From Balamuthia mandrillaris (Eukaryota; Discosea; Longamoebia; Balamuthiidae), in contig JAVKOQ010000081.1 in NCBI GenBank assembly GCA_031835245.1, positions 1 to 64,000 on the forward strand: a stretch of DNA of 64,000 nt. Reading direction: 5' to 3'. Of this stretch, positions 54,276 through 64,000 are shown in pieces (positions within the stretch are counted from its first letter, which is position 1; the number at the start of each line of letters is the position of its first letter). The notes under the pieces were generated by a model. It ran no database searches, was not told where the DNA came from, and saw only the letters and a list, made by a program, of their open reading frames with translations. The translations under genes were made by a program, and so were the position numbers.

Positions 54276-56811
54276 AGCGCGCGAAGGTTAATTGACAATG
54301 GAAAATAAAAAGAAAGCTTTGGTTTGAGTGATACCGGATTTCTCTAGGAATGGCGTCTATCTTATCGTCTGACACAATTCTGTTGAATAATACAGTGGCG
54401 TGTGTGAGTAATGCCTTTTTGTTTTCATCTATGATGGCCTCTAGCTCTGTTTCACTAATGGTCGGCTCTGGCACTGTCTCTCCTTCTTTTGCGTTCTTCA
54501 TCAGATCTTCCTTTCGTTGTGCCACAATTTCCTGTTCCAATTTTCTTCAAACACAAAAACAAAAACAATTCAGTCAACAAGACAGACAAACTTAAACAAA
54601 AAGAAAGCAAAATCGAAAAGAAGTAGGAGAAGAACAAGAAGAAAAAGCAGATATACCTTGGATTCAGCTCGAAGCAGATATTCTCATCAAAGACGATGCT
54701 TTTGACGGCCAGACCAAGAGACGAGTTAAGATATTCGGTACCTATCTTACGAGAAAACCCGCCCATAACTTTACTAACTGTACAATTGCCACGAAGAATG
54801 CTGGCATCCCCTTCTGCATCGCTTTTGTAGAACTCCACGTCCAAAAGGCTGTTGATGAGGGAGATGGTGGTGCCCATTGGTATGGATATGTGGAGCAGAG
54901 CTTTTGCCAAGTTGTTGTACTCTGCTTTACCAACACATGTTGATAATTTCTTTGCAATTCTATGCAAAACACAAAAAGTTTAAAAATGGTCGACACAAGA
55001 CGTAAGATAAAGAAATAAAGAAGGGAAAAGAAAGAATAGATCAAAGAGGATAACTTACACTGGGCTCTCTGCGAGAGCTGTCACCATTTTCTCGTAACGC
55101 TTTAACTGCTCCATGCGTTGCTTTTCTTGCAATACAGCTTTCTCATCTGGACAAAAGTTGGCGATGATTTCAGCCATTTCCTCTCTGTGCTCCTTCTTGG
55201 CTACATCCAGAGCGGTCAACCCATCCTTAGCCCGAATATTTTTATCGACGCCGTGATAGAGCAACGTCCTCACGATTTGATGTCTTCCCAGTAACACAGC
55301 ATAGTGTAATGCGGTTTCTCCATTCCTGTGTTCAATGTTAAGAATTCAAATAAAGAAACCAGGAAGAAAGAACGTGAACGCGTTCGCGAATATCATCGTT
55401 TAAACAAAGAGTAGACGGGCATGAAAAAAAAAAAAAAAGAAAAAGAAAGAAAAAGAAGAGGAAGAGGAAGAAGAACAAGAACAAGAAGAAACGTAACACA
55501 AGAGGAAGAGGGATATTACTTGTTAACAGCATTCATGTTGGCACCCCATTGCGCAAGTTGAAGAATGGCAAGGTCGTTACCAACTCGGGTGGCTTGATGC
55601 AAAGGAGACTCGCCCCGAAAGTTTTGGGCATCGATGTCAGCCTTCCTCTTTATCAACATCTTGATGAGCTCCGACAGGAGCGTGAAGGCATGACCAGTGG
55701 TAGGCGCGTGTCGCACGAGGTAATGCAAGGCGCTCGTGTCGTCGATGTTGACGAGGTTTACGTCCACTTTCTTCTGTCCGAGAAGAAACTTGCAAACATC
55801 CAGGTAACCCTTGCTCGCGGCCAGAACCAACGGCGTACACTTAGTTTTGTTGTTCATGTCGTTGATATTGGCCCGCTTGCTCACCAAGAAACGAACCAGC
55901 TCGAGGTCGTTTCTCTCCACGGCGACGTGCAGGGCAGACATTTGCTCCTCGGTGTCGATCCAGGACTGCAAAGTACGTTTGGTGTTGTTGAGGCCACTGG
56001 CACGGATGCCGATCATTCCCACGCCAACACCACCCACCATGCCTCGCTTTTTCTCTCCTCCTCCTTCCGATGAGGATGAGGCGGAGGCGGTCGAGTTGGC
56101 ACGACTCCTTTTCAGCTGTTTCAGAGCGAGACGAACCTGTTCGAGCTCTCCCGAGTGAAGGGCTTGGTGGAAGAACATGTCCGCGTCAGTGCCGCTGTCG
56201 GAGGGTTGCATGGATGGCTCTGTGCCCACTGAGTAGGAACGAGGATGGTGCGTAGCGGAGGAAGAAGAGGCAGAAGAGGAGGAAGCAGAAGGGGTGGTGG
56301 GACTGCTTCTGGGAGAGGAGCCGCCGCTTTTTTGTTTTTCGACTTTTTTATCGGTGTGAGGAGAAGGAGGGGACGTGCTGCTGCGCAGCTTCGCTGCTGA
56401 AGATGAGTTGTTCTCCGCGGTTTTGGGTGCTGTTTTTGTGGCGCCTGTCGTCTCGCTTTCACCCTTGGTCTTGTATTCTGCTGTAGATTCGTTGCTGGTT
56501 GATTTTGGCGATTTGTTGCCCGCGCCACCGCTTTTTTTGGTGGCTGTCTCAGCGGAGGCCGATGCCTTTCGCCGGGCCTCTTTCTTGCCTTCCTTTGCTG
56601 TGTCTGGCGATGAGGTGGCGGTCCCCTCCACTGATGACGAAGAGGCAGTAGGTGAGGATTGGCTAGCGCTCTTCTTTGCCTTTTTCTTTCTCTTGAGGGT
56701 GCCGCCCTCAACCGTCGATGGTGAAACGGTGGCCGTTACGTCCTCCCCTCCTCCTCCGCTCTTGTTTGTTGTCGACACATCCTTCTCTTCTTTGTCGGTG
56801 GTGGTGCTCAT
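53453..56811 (-). CDS. Ankyrin-repeat RasGAP
   Basis: The protein starts MSTTTDKEEKDVSTT with 200 residues of Ser/Thr/Lys/Pro-rich disorder. Ankyrin repeats follow (MSALHVAVERNDLELVRFLV, CTPLVLAASKGYLDVCKFLL, ESPLHQATRVGNDLAILQLA, ETALHYAVLLGRHQIVRTLL and others). A RasGAP domain comes next: the arginine-finger segment ASILRGNCTVSKVMGGF, a helix region, and the hallmark RFINPALVSP, followed by NLIMITKLLQNLSNDVAFG and KEPYMQIVNCFI. The finger Arg is present, so it should be able to stimulate Ras GTP hydrolysis. It ends SKWWTD-stop at 53453. About eight exons. The ankyrin-RasGAP order is unusual. One intron carries a (TC)n run at 54231-54269. Confidence 0.87.
54231..54269 (-). repeat. Intronic (TC)n microsatellite (sense strand)
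   Basis: A GA run on the plus strand in a RasGAP intron. The sense strand is TC. Confidence 0.9.
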
Positions 56812-58244
56812 CGCGAACTAACAATAAAAAAATAAAATACCTCAGCCGCCGAACCTAGTGGCTGAGAGAGATTTTTGTGTTCCTCCAACAAACCAAAAAA
56901 AAAAAAACAAAAAAAACAAAAATAGGGTTGAAAGAGAGAGGGCGAAAGCAACGGTGACTGTCTTTTTCTTTCTCTTTTTTTTTTCTATGTCTCTCTTGCG
57001 CTGAAAGAAGAGGAAGAAGAGGAAGAGGGAGAGAAAAAAAACAAGTTGGTTGCTTTTTTGTCTGTCTGTTCCTCTGGTCGTTTAACCCGCGGCTCTTTTA
57101 TTCGCTCCTTCTTTTTGTGTGTGCTTTTTTTTTTGCAGAACGCAGCTTCAGGTTACGCTTCATTATTATTGCGGCATTAATTATTATTGTTATTATCAAA
57201 GCGTTTAATAAATGAACACACGACGCGATGCATTATTGCCCCCAACAGAATTTCTGTTTGTCTATCGCTGCATCTCGATGGAAAGCCACGGTTTTGTGTG
57301 GACAATCTCGTGTTCTCCATTCGCTCCGTCCGTTGTTGCCTTTTTTCTTTCGCCTCCTCTAGAAAATGCTAGGAATTAGATTTACGTTGTTTTTCAGCAG
57401 AAATATCAGAAGCACAAGCTGCCTTGCAAATTGCGCAATATTGTAATGCTTGGCATTGCAACCAGAGGGAAAACAAGTAGAAACTGCAAAGGAAGTAGGG
57501 CACGGAGGAATTTTTAATTCTCTTGGGGCTTGTACTTGCCTTTGCTTCCTTTCGGGTGCTCACACGCACCCTTTCGCTGTGTTACATTTGGCTACACCCC
57601 ATTTAATTCTTCTGCGCATTGTTTCGGTGCAACGGTTTTTTTTTTTCCGGCTCGTCGTGGAAGTTACTTGCGTGCAAAAATTCCATATCTATTTCCCCTT
57701 TAGGTGTAATTTCTCCTTTTTAGGATCTTTCACCAGTATGAGCAAAACACCGATGGATCACAAAAATGGCAGCCTTTCCTCCAGTTTTCTGCGAGCTCTC
57801 CTCCCTGCCCCTTACCGTTTTTCTAGCAAAATTCCCACTCAACTTGAAGGCAAAGATGCGAGCGACTGCGTTACACGCGTTAGAATGAGAGGGATCAGCA
57901 ACAAAAAATTTAATAAAGGAACGGAGAAAGGTGCCTATTTTAATGCTAAGTTTTCCTTTTTGCAAGCTTCTTTCCTGCTTTCTTTCTTTCTTTTTTACAA
58001 GCTCTAGGCCCTTTAATTACTGGCGTTGGAGTATTTGACGAAGCTTTAAAACGGTTTTTCATTTTTATTTTTCTCTCTCACCCGAACACCAAACAAACAA
58101 CACAAACACAAACCAACCAACGCGCCCATTACAGTTGCTCCTTTATTTTTTTTTCATCTCTTGGAGCAACCACTTTATTCCAACACCAACTCCTGCTACA
58201 TTTTTTTTTTGTTTGCAATATTTTGGCAAAACTCCTACTACACA
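56812..58244. promoter_or_regulatory. 1.4-kb divergent intergenic region
   Basis: This lies between the minus-strand RasGAP and the plus-strand homeodomain gene, so both promoters should be here. It holds T-rich runs and an AT-rich patch at 57160-57210. A 90-residue open frame starting MSKTPMDHKNG near 57738 exists on the plus strand but has no family resemblance. I do not call it a gene. Confidence 0.5.
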
Positions 58245-59315
58245 ATGAGTATCGACAAAAGAGAAATGTTTGGCTTGCACGGAGCTTACAACGACAGCGT
58301 GGACATGGACGAGGGCGGCTTCTTCTGCAGAGACAGGCCAAACTCCCCTCCGAACCCTCCTGGCAGCAGCTCCACCCCGAGAAGAGCAGACGCTGGCCGG
58401 TCGATCTTGCCTCCGCTACACGCTGCCTTGGCCTCTTCCTCCGCCTTTGCCTCGTCAGCTTCCTCCACAACTGCTTCTACCATCCCATTTGGACTTCCTC
58501 CTCTGCGAGTGACTTTCAGGAAGAACCCAACCATGCAACAACCCACAAAGTCCTTCCAGTGCTGCCCTACTACCGCTCACACCGCCTATCCCTCGGACAA
58601 GAGCCCAGCTATGGGGAAGACCTTGTTTCCGAAACCACAGCTACCTACCTTCCAACTTCAACCTCCTTCCTTGTTGCCACAGTCTGCTTTCTCTAGCCCT
58701 TGCAGCTCTCCTACTCGTCCTCAACCCGTTACCTCTTCCTCCCGGCCAGCTTCACCACTGCTCACTAAAGTAGAGATCCCTATTACAGTTGATAACGAGC
58801 CCAAATCCTCCGCTCCTTCTTCTCCCTGTTCTTCTCCCTGTTCCTCGCCTTCTTCGCCTTCCTTCCAATTCGTGCCAGGCCTCAAGGAAGAACAACCAAC
58901 ACCTCCCCAAAAGGGAGAAGCCACCACGGAAGTAGCTTCCATCCTTGCCTCATTGCCTTTCTATGTGAGCCTCCACCAAGCCTACAAACAAGCCTTAGAG
59001 AAGGAAGAGGCCCGAGCAAAGGAGGAGGAGGAGAGGATGAAGAACGGCCTGCACGAGGGAGCTGGCATCACCAAGCGCCCACCCAGGAAAAAGCCCTCCA
59101 AGACCGGCAGGCGGAGGATCAAGACCACGGAGGCCCAGAAGGAAGTCCTAGAAAAGATCTACGAGACAACCAAGTGGCCGGACAAGGAGATGAGGGCCTA
59201 TCTCTCTGAGTTCTTGCAGATGAAGCCCCAGAGAAGGGTTCAAGTCTGGTTCCAGAACCGACGGGCAGCGGAGAAGAAAGAGGAAACGGTGTCATTGACA
59301 ACACACCACGTGTAA
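58245..59315 (+). CDS. Homeodomain transcription factor
   Basis: A single exon of 356 residues starts MSIDKREMFGLHG at 58245. The first 280 residues are Ser/Pro-rich with short PCSSP repeats. The C-terminus holds a homeodomain of normal length: GRRRIKTTEAQKEVLEKIYE, then WPDKEMRAYLSEFL, and recognition helix RRVQVWFQNRRAAEKK with invariant W, F, N and R. DNA binding is therefore expected. The helix 1-2 loop has no three-residue insertion, so it is not TALE class. A basic patch (KRPPRKKPSKTGRRR) before it is a probable nuclear signal. Targets are unknown. Confidence 0.93.
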   Translation: MSIDKREMFGLHGAYNDSVDMDEGGFFCRDRPNSPPNPPGSSSTPRRADAGRSILPPLHAALASSSAFASSASSTTASTIPFGLPPLRVTFRKNPTMQQPTKSFQCCPTTAHTAYPSDKSPAMGKTLFPKPQLPTFQLQPPSLLPQSAFSSPCSSPTRPQPVTSSSRPASPLLTKVEIPITVDNEPKSSAPSSPCSSPCSSPSSPSFQFVPGLKEEQPTPPQKGEATTEVASILASLPFYVSLHQAYKQALEKEEARAKEEEERMKNGLHEGAGITKRPPRKKPSKTGRRRIKTTEAQKEVLEKIYETTKWPDKEMRAYLSEFLQMKPQRRVQVWFQNRRAAEKKEETVSLTTHHV

Positions 59316-59881
59316 TCACCTCCTTTTCTTTTTCTTCCCGTTAGACTTTTGTTTTCGATGAGAGCAAGCAGCAAAAAAGATACAGACAAACACCAGCAAG
59401 GTAGTCTTGGTGGTGCACAAAGACAGCATGTAAAAATTTGTAAGCTAAAAAGACATTAAATTAATGCAAAAAATGTCTCTCTATGTCCTCTTAAAGCCTT
59501 TTATACAAGTCAACGAGAATGATGTTTCCTCGCTGATTCCTCACACAAACTTCCTCCAAAACCGTATAAGAGAGGCAAGCGTTGCGTTGTTTGCCCAACA
59601 AAGAAGAAGGTCATCGTGAGGACAACCATGGTAACACATTAATGAAAATTATCTAATTTAGGAGATCGATAATTATCGGAAGATATCCTAATACAGCAAA
59701 ACGGTTGAATTATCTGTTCCCCAACATCCGAACACTACTATACACAAAAATAACGTTTGCAAAACAAATAAAACAACAACAAAACTGCAAACAAAAAACA
59801 ATAGAAGAGCATTACTCCCCCTTTTGAAATAGTGCTGCAGGTTTTTTCTGTTTAAGAAAACATTTTTTTAAAAAAACAAAC
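59316..59881. promoter_or_regulatory. Intergenic with nested inverted repeat
   Basis: Over 560 bp between two plus-strand genes. A nested inverted repeat sits at 59658-59691: TTAGGA, then the palindrome CGATAATTATCG (59667-59678), then TCCTAA. The rest is AT-rich and probably includes the phosphatase promoter. Confidence 0.5.
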
Positions 59882-61957
59882 ATGTTAGGCTGCTTGAAAG
59901 CACCGCGAGAAGAAGCACAGGCGGAGGGCGGCAAAAAGAGGCGGACCTCCAACGCCTCCGCCAGCAGGAGAGGTAGCGTGAGAGGCGGCCCGCCCAGCAA
60001 GAAGTCCGGCAGCGACTCCAATACAGAAAGCGAGACGGAGCTGAGCAAGCAGGAGGCAAAGATCAACGCGGCTCACCAGGCATTCAAGGCACACATCAGG
60101 GAAGTGGACTCCTTTTTCACCCGTAACGCCAATCTTTTGGGAGTTGAGGTTTGTTTCTGCTTCTTCTTTACATTCTTTCGATTTGTTTTTTTTTTCTGAG
60201 CAAATATTGTCTTGTTCTCCTTCATTGTTTGCGTTTGTTATGTAACACAAATAGGTGGTGCCACCTACAGCAAAACAGAAGGCGGTTTGTGGTCCGGACG
60301 ACAAGCTCTCCCCTGTTTCACACAAAGACAAACTTTACGGCTGCGCCTCTTCCAACTATCCCAAGAAGGCAGTGTTAGTACTGTTCCTTCTCCTCTGCTT
60401 TTGTTCTCCTTGCTCTCTTGTTCTCTTCTCTTTCTTTTCTCCGCGCTCTAAATGTTTAATCTTACTTCTTTTCTTACGGTCGTTTTACTTGATGATCAAC
60501 AGAAGAAAAGGCGAAGAACCGAAAGGAGAAAAACTCGGTGACCCGGTATGCGATGCCTTTGCATACCAGTTCCTGGTGGAAGCTTCCGACGACGAAGAAG
60601 ACGAGGACGACGAAGGCAAGGACATGATCTTGATGACGGTGGCCGACGGTTGTAATTGGGGACCCAAACCCTTCGAGGCCGCTCACATCGGCTGTTCTGC
60701 CTTCTTGGACTTTGTCAGCTCCAACGCCAAAGACCTAAAGAACGTGCGAGCGGTGGCCTCCACTCTGCTCAAGGGCTTTGCGCATGCTCACACCAAGATC
60801 ATGGAGGCGCCCATTAAGAGAGGCATCAAAGACGTCTGGGAGACCGGCACGACCACCTTGTTGGGCTGCGTGTTGTTGAGGTTGGAGGAGGAGGCGGCCA
60901 AAACCATGGAGTGCTCTCATATACTTGTGGCCGCTAACGTAGGTGACTGCAAGGCCTTTCATTATAACCTCAGAGAACGGTTTGTTTATCAAGCTTGCTT
61001 TCCTTCTCTCTCTCTCTCTCTCTCCTCTCTCCTCTCTCCCTCCCCTATATCCCTCCCCTCTCTTTCAATATTCATTCGACTGTTGAAAACAGGAGAGTGA
61101 CGGACTTGACGACAGGCAACAGGCCAGCAGACTCGCCCACCACAAATGTGAATGATCCAGGTGGTAGGCTGGGTCCTTACGTCGGCCAAAATGGAGAGGC
61201 CGACCTAAGGAACTTGGCTGCGTTCGCTATGCCTTGCCGTAAAGGCGATCTCTTTATCCTAGCCACAGATGGCATCACCGATAACCTCGATCCTCAACAA
61301 CTGGGTCTCCATCCTCATGAGGTCAATTTGGAATGGTTAGCTTACTCTGTTATCTTTACTCGTTTTTCTGTTCTCTTGTTTGTTCTTTGTTCTCTTATCT
61401 GTTTCGTTTCTCTTTTCTAACACTGTTGAATAAAAAGTGCAACGTGGGAGGAAGCAGATGTAAAGGACTCGGAAAGGGCCAAAGATGAGTACAGAATCCA
61501 ATTCCTGGCCAATCTGGCCAAAGGTGGAAAGCCTCCCGTCATCGTCGACGACCAGGAAGAACAAGACGAAGGTCAGGACGACGAAGGAAAGGCCGACGAG
61601 AATGATGAAGGCTCTGACAAAGAAGGTACAGGCACTTCATCATCCAGTGATGAAAGTGAAGAAGATGACACAGAGAAGAAGAGCAGCGAAAAGAAAAAGG
61701 GCAAACAAAAGGCCAAAAAGAGCGACGATAAGAAGAAGAAAAATAAGCATAAGAAGAAAGGAGACGCAACAGCCGAGCCCAACCTTCAACGCATCGCCCA
61801 AGCTTTGATCAACCACGCGGACCAAATCACCAGGTTCAGCAGGGAGTGGATGGAGGCTAACCCTACGGAGCGCATGCCCGATGAAAGGTCCAGGAAAAAG
61901 AACCCCAAGTTCCGAGGCAAGATGGACCACGGCACCATCCTCCTCTTCCGTGTGTGA
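59882..61957 (+). CDS. PP2C-family protein phosphatase
   Basis: PP2C enzymes remove phosphate from Ser/Thr using two metal ions. The start MLGCLKAPREEAQ is at 59882 and the stop at 61957, in about five exons. Motifs in order: VADGCNWGPKPFEAAHIG (the DG metal site), GTTTLLGCVLL, VAANVGDCKAFHY and LATDGITDNL, with the final Asp region complete. The first motif reads ADGCNWG rather than the classical DGHGG, which suggests a divergent PP2C subgroup. A Lys/Glu/Asp-rich segment of about 90 residues sits before the C-terminal helix (ALINHADQITRFSREWM). The exon 2-3 junction near 60375-60504 does not close in phase and needs correction. Confidence 0.85.
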
Positions 61958-62103
61958 TGCGCATTCGAATGGTGGCCTTTGTATTTTACATTGCATTTAT
62001 TTTTGTTTGTCAATTATTATTTAACAAATATTTAAAGCAACGATTTTTGTGCATTTTTTAATTCTTTGGTTAATTTTTTACTTGTTTTTTCCATTACCAA
62101 TAA

Positions 62104-62691
62104 TTATTTGCTTTGGGAAGAGCTCTCTCCTTGATACCAACCCACCACGTCTTGGACGAGAGCCTCGAGGTTGTCCCGCACGGCTATCTCCGGACGAACT
62201 AAGCCGGTCTGGATCTCCACGTCCAGCTTGCGCTGATACTCGGGGTGACAGCCCACGAAGAGGGGGCGATCGTTCTTCATGGACCAAGCCCCAAGCTCGT
62301 AAAGAGAGATGGGGCAGAGCGTCTCGTGGGGGAACCAGAAGAGGATGGCGCTGGCCTTGCGGAGGTGGTCGTGCTCCCACTTTATCTGCTGGGCGGAGAG
62401 GGACTTGTCGGAGGCGTCCCACTTGGCTCTACGCGGATTGAACACGCGCAGCGAGGGGCATTGGGACAAAAGGGGAGCCAGCACTTCCTTTTGCCAGTCC
62501 ACGCACCCGGTGATGCCTCCAGCTAAAAACAAGGTAAGCTGCTTCTTCCCGTCCTTTGATTCTTCGTATTCCCTTGGGCACTCATAGTAATGGTCGTTGG
62601 CTTCTTCCATTTTTGTTGTTGTCGCTACTCTTTTGTTCCACTTGCGAACCGCGGCCCCTTTTTCGTGAAACTTTTCATGCATACCAATCAT
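62104..62691 (-). CDS. Nucleoside 2-deoxyribosyltransferase-like protein
   Basis: A single intron-free frame of 195 residues (or 168 from MEEANDHYY at 62610). The family moves deoxyribose or cleaves N-glycosides in nucleotide salvage. Family blocks are clear: LFLAGGITGCVDWQKEVL, RVFNPRRAKWD, WEHDHLRKASAILFWFPHET and LCPISLYELGAW, then PLFVGCHPEYQRKLDVEIQT. The glutamate in LYELG and the downstream Asp fit the usual catalytic positions. Close relatives are mostly bacterial and phage, and the gene lacks introns while neighbours have them. It is convergent with the phosphatase, with stops 150 bp apart. Confidence 0.88.
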   Translation of the reverse strand: MIGMHEKFHEKGAAVRKWNKRVATTTKMEEANDHYYECPREYEESKDGKKQLTLFLAGGITGCVDWQKEVLAPLLSQCPSLRVFNPRRAKWDASDKSLSAQQIKWEHDHLRKASAILFWFPHETLCPISLYELGAWSMKNDRPLFVGCHPEYQRKLDVEIQTGLVRPEIAVRDNLEALVQDVVGWYQGESSSQSK

Positions 62692-62975
62692 GCTTTACAT
62701 TCCACAAAGGTATGTACATATCATCATTCCTTGCATTCCCCAAAATTTATTTTCGCCTTTTCGTTCGATTGCCTGATTTAGAGCGAACGACCGTTATCGA
62801 AATAAAAGTGGGGCGAGAAAGAAGTCTTTGTTTGGCTGTTTAGCTTTTTGTCTTTCAAGATTGGTGACAAACGGCGACGAAACAGACTTTTCGCTTCGTA
62901 ACGGCTTAGTTCTTGCTGTTGTTTTAGGCTTCTTCTTTGGTTGGTTTTACACTCGATATTAATAACACCCATTAT
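62692..62975. promoter_or_regulatory. Divergent intergenic region
   Basis: This 284-bp gap separates the minus-strand transferase start from the plus-strand kinase start. No clear motif is seen. Confidence 0.4.
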
Positions 62976-64000
62976 GGAGGACAATTCAGGCAGACGGCTG
63001 AGATCTCCGTACGCGAGAGGCACAGCACCCATCATTAAAGAGATTTACGTACGTTACACAGCTGACGGAAGCCCTGCCTCCTTTCTAATCTTTGTGTTTT
63101 CATTTGCAGCAACTTGGTGACATCTTGGGCAAAGGAGCTTATGGTACTGTATTTAGGGGACTTAATATCAAAACTGGAGAAGTGGTTGCCATAAAGCAGA
63201 TTGAGAAGAAAAACATAAGAGAAGACCAAATGCCAAGCATCATGGTTCGCTTACCAAGCAAATCCAATCCTCTGTTCTATCTTCTTGTTGGGTTCTGAAC
63301 TTAAAAAAAAAAAATCTGACTTGCAGCAAGAACTGGAGATGCTTCAAAATCTTTATCACCCTAATGTGGTCACCTTCATAGATTTCTCGGACGATAAAAA
63401 ATACTTGTATTTCATTTTGGAGTGCGTAAAACCTTTTTCTCTTCCCTCTCCCTCCCTCCCCACTCCCTCTCCTTTCGCTGCCTTTAACTTCCTTTGTTAA
63501 TCAAACGTCTCAGATTCGTGGAAGGAGGCAACCTGCATGAAGCAATGGTCAAGTTTGGAAAGTTCTCAGAAACGCTATTAGTCATTTACGTTGCGCAAGT
63601 GCTGCGCGGACTTTGTTATTTGCACGAACGAGGGGTAATTCACAGGGACATTAAAGGAGCCAACATCTTGCTCACCAAGGAAGGAACCGTGAAGTTGGCT
63701 GACTTTGGCAGCTGCAGCTATGCTGCAGTCGTTACCAACGACTTGGCCGGAACTCCATTTTGGAGTAAGTGCCTCTCTCCCTGTTCTTAGCTTCTTTTCA
63801 TCTTTTGCTCTGTTATTTAGAACTTTTTTAACGAAATACACATAAAGTGGCACCGGAGGTTATTGGGAAGGAAGAATCCAAATTTGGAGCAGACATATGG
63901 AGCCTCGGATGTACCATTTTAGAATTGTTAACAGGAGCAGCACCCTACTGGAAGTTGGGTGCCGATATAGCTATGTACAGAATGGTGGAGGATGAGCATC
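62976..64000 (+). CDS. STE-type protein kinase (Cdc7/SepH/MAP3K-like), partial
   Basis: The start [12 protein letters not shown] is at 62976 and the window ends inside the domain. Exons so far give a kinase domain: [74 protein letters not shown] and GTPFW-MAPEVIG, then [28 protein letters not shown] and GTPFWMAPEV are typical of the STE group, most like the Cdc7/SepH septation and cytokinesis kinases. The rest of the protein lies beyond 64000. The last visible codons are MVEDEH. Confidence 0.9.

Noticed and set aside
57450-58007. Possible small gene starting MSKTPMDHKNG
   Set aside because: There is no recognisable domain, no splice support and a low-complexity tail.
1-64000. CRISPR array or prokaryotic operon structure
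   Set aside because: Spliceosomal introns run through most genes and there is no spacer-repeat pattern. The repeats present are microsatellites or in-frame coding repeats.

Overview
This window is eukaryotic nuclear DNA with dense genes on both strands, most of them cut by short GT-AG introns. The gene content is amoeboid: a WDR91 homologue, a MORN-VPS9 Rab5 exchange-factor candidate, an ankyrin-RasGAP, tyrosine-kinase-like kinases, a homeodomain protein, cohesin Rad21 and a Fanzor (eukaryotic TnpB) relic. TAA, TAG and TGA all serve as stops, so the code is standard. I infer an amoebozoan, most plausibly a discosean of the Acanthamoeba/Balamuthia type. The species is a guess. All introns and spliced products are my own reading from reading frame, splice dinucleotides and family resemblance; no alignment was run.

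Layout. 0.2-4.6 kb (minus): tafazzin and a Gpt2/Sct1-type glycerol-3-phosphate acyltransferase in tandem. 4.9-7.2 kb (minus): aldehyde dehydrogenase. 7.6-13.0 kb (minus): an 1809-residue FHA-SAP-SAP protein with a basic tail, of Ki-67-like layout. 13.8-16.3 kb (plus): tyrosine-kinase-like kinase. 16.9-18.2 kb (plus): mitochondrial ribosome recycling factor. 18.2-19.7 kb: a Fanzor gene broken into two head-to-head halves. 19.7-21.6 kb (minus): acyltransferase-3 membrane protein. 21.8-22.9 kb (plus): heptad-repeat coiled coil. 23.2-27.5 kb (minus): an acidic unknown protein and Rad21. 27.8-30.3 kb (plus): a zf-PARP/FHA/PBZ/CUE-like DNA-repair factor. 31.3-33.7 kb (plus): unknown membrane protein. 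34.1-37.5 kb (minus): WDR91. 37.9-42.3 kb (plus): MORN-VPS9 protein. 42.6-44.2 kb (plus): PhoD-like phosphatase. 44.3-45.9 kb (minus): mitochondrial rhomboid protease. 46.5-48.4 kb (plus): erythromycin-esterase-like enzyme. 48.6-51.4 kb (plus): seven-helix receptor kinase. 51.4-52.8 kb: gene-poor, with A/C-only blocks and GGATATCC palindromes. 52.8-53.3 kb (plus): small CxxC protein. 53.5-56.8 kb (minus): ankyrin-RasGAP. 58.2-59.3 kb (plus): homeodomain protein. 59.9-62.0 kb (plus): PP2C-like phosphatase. 62.1-62.7 kb (minus): nucleoside 2-deoxyribosyltransferase-like. 63.0 kb to the end (plus): STE-type kinase, cut by the window edge.

Themes. Several divergent neighbours share a role: WDR91 and the VPS9 protein both act in Rab5/Rab7 endosome biology, and Rad21 and the PARP-finger/FHA/PBZ protein both act on chromosomes. 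The tafazzin/acyltransferase tandem is a phospholipid pair. Many introns carry (TC)n microsatellites, and in every case I checked the pyrimidine strand is the sense strand of the host gene. The strongest unusual items are the rearranged Fanzor, the Ki-67-like FHA-SAP protein, the zf-PARP-FHA-PBZ architecture and the 7TM-kinase fusion.
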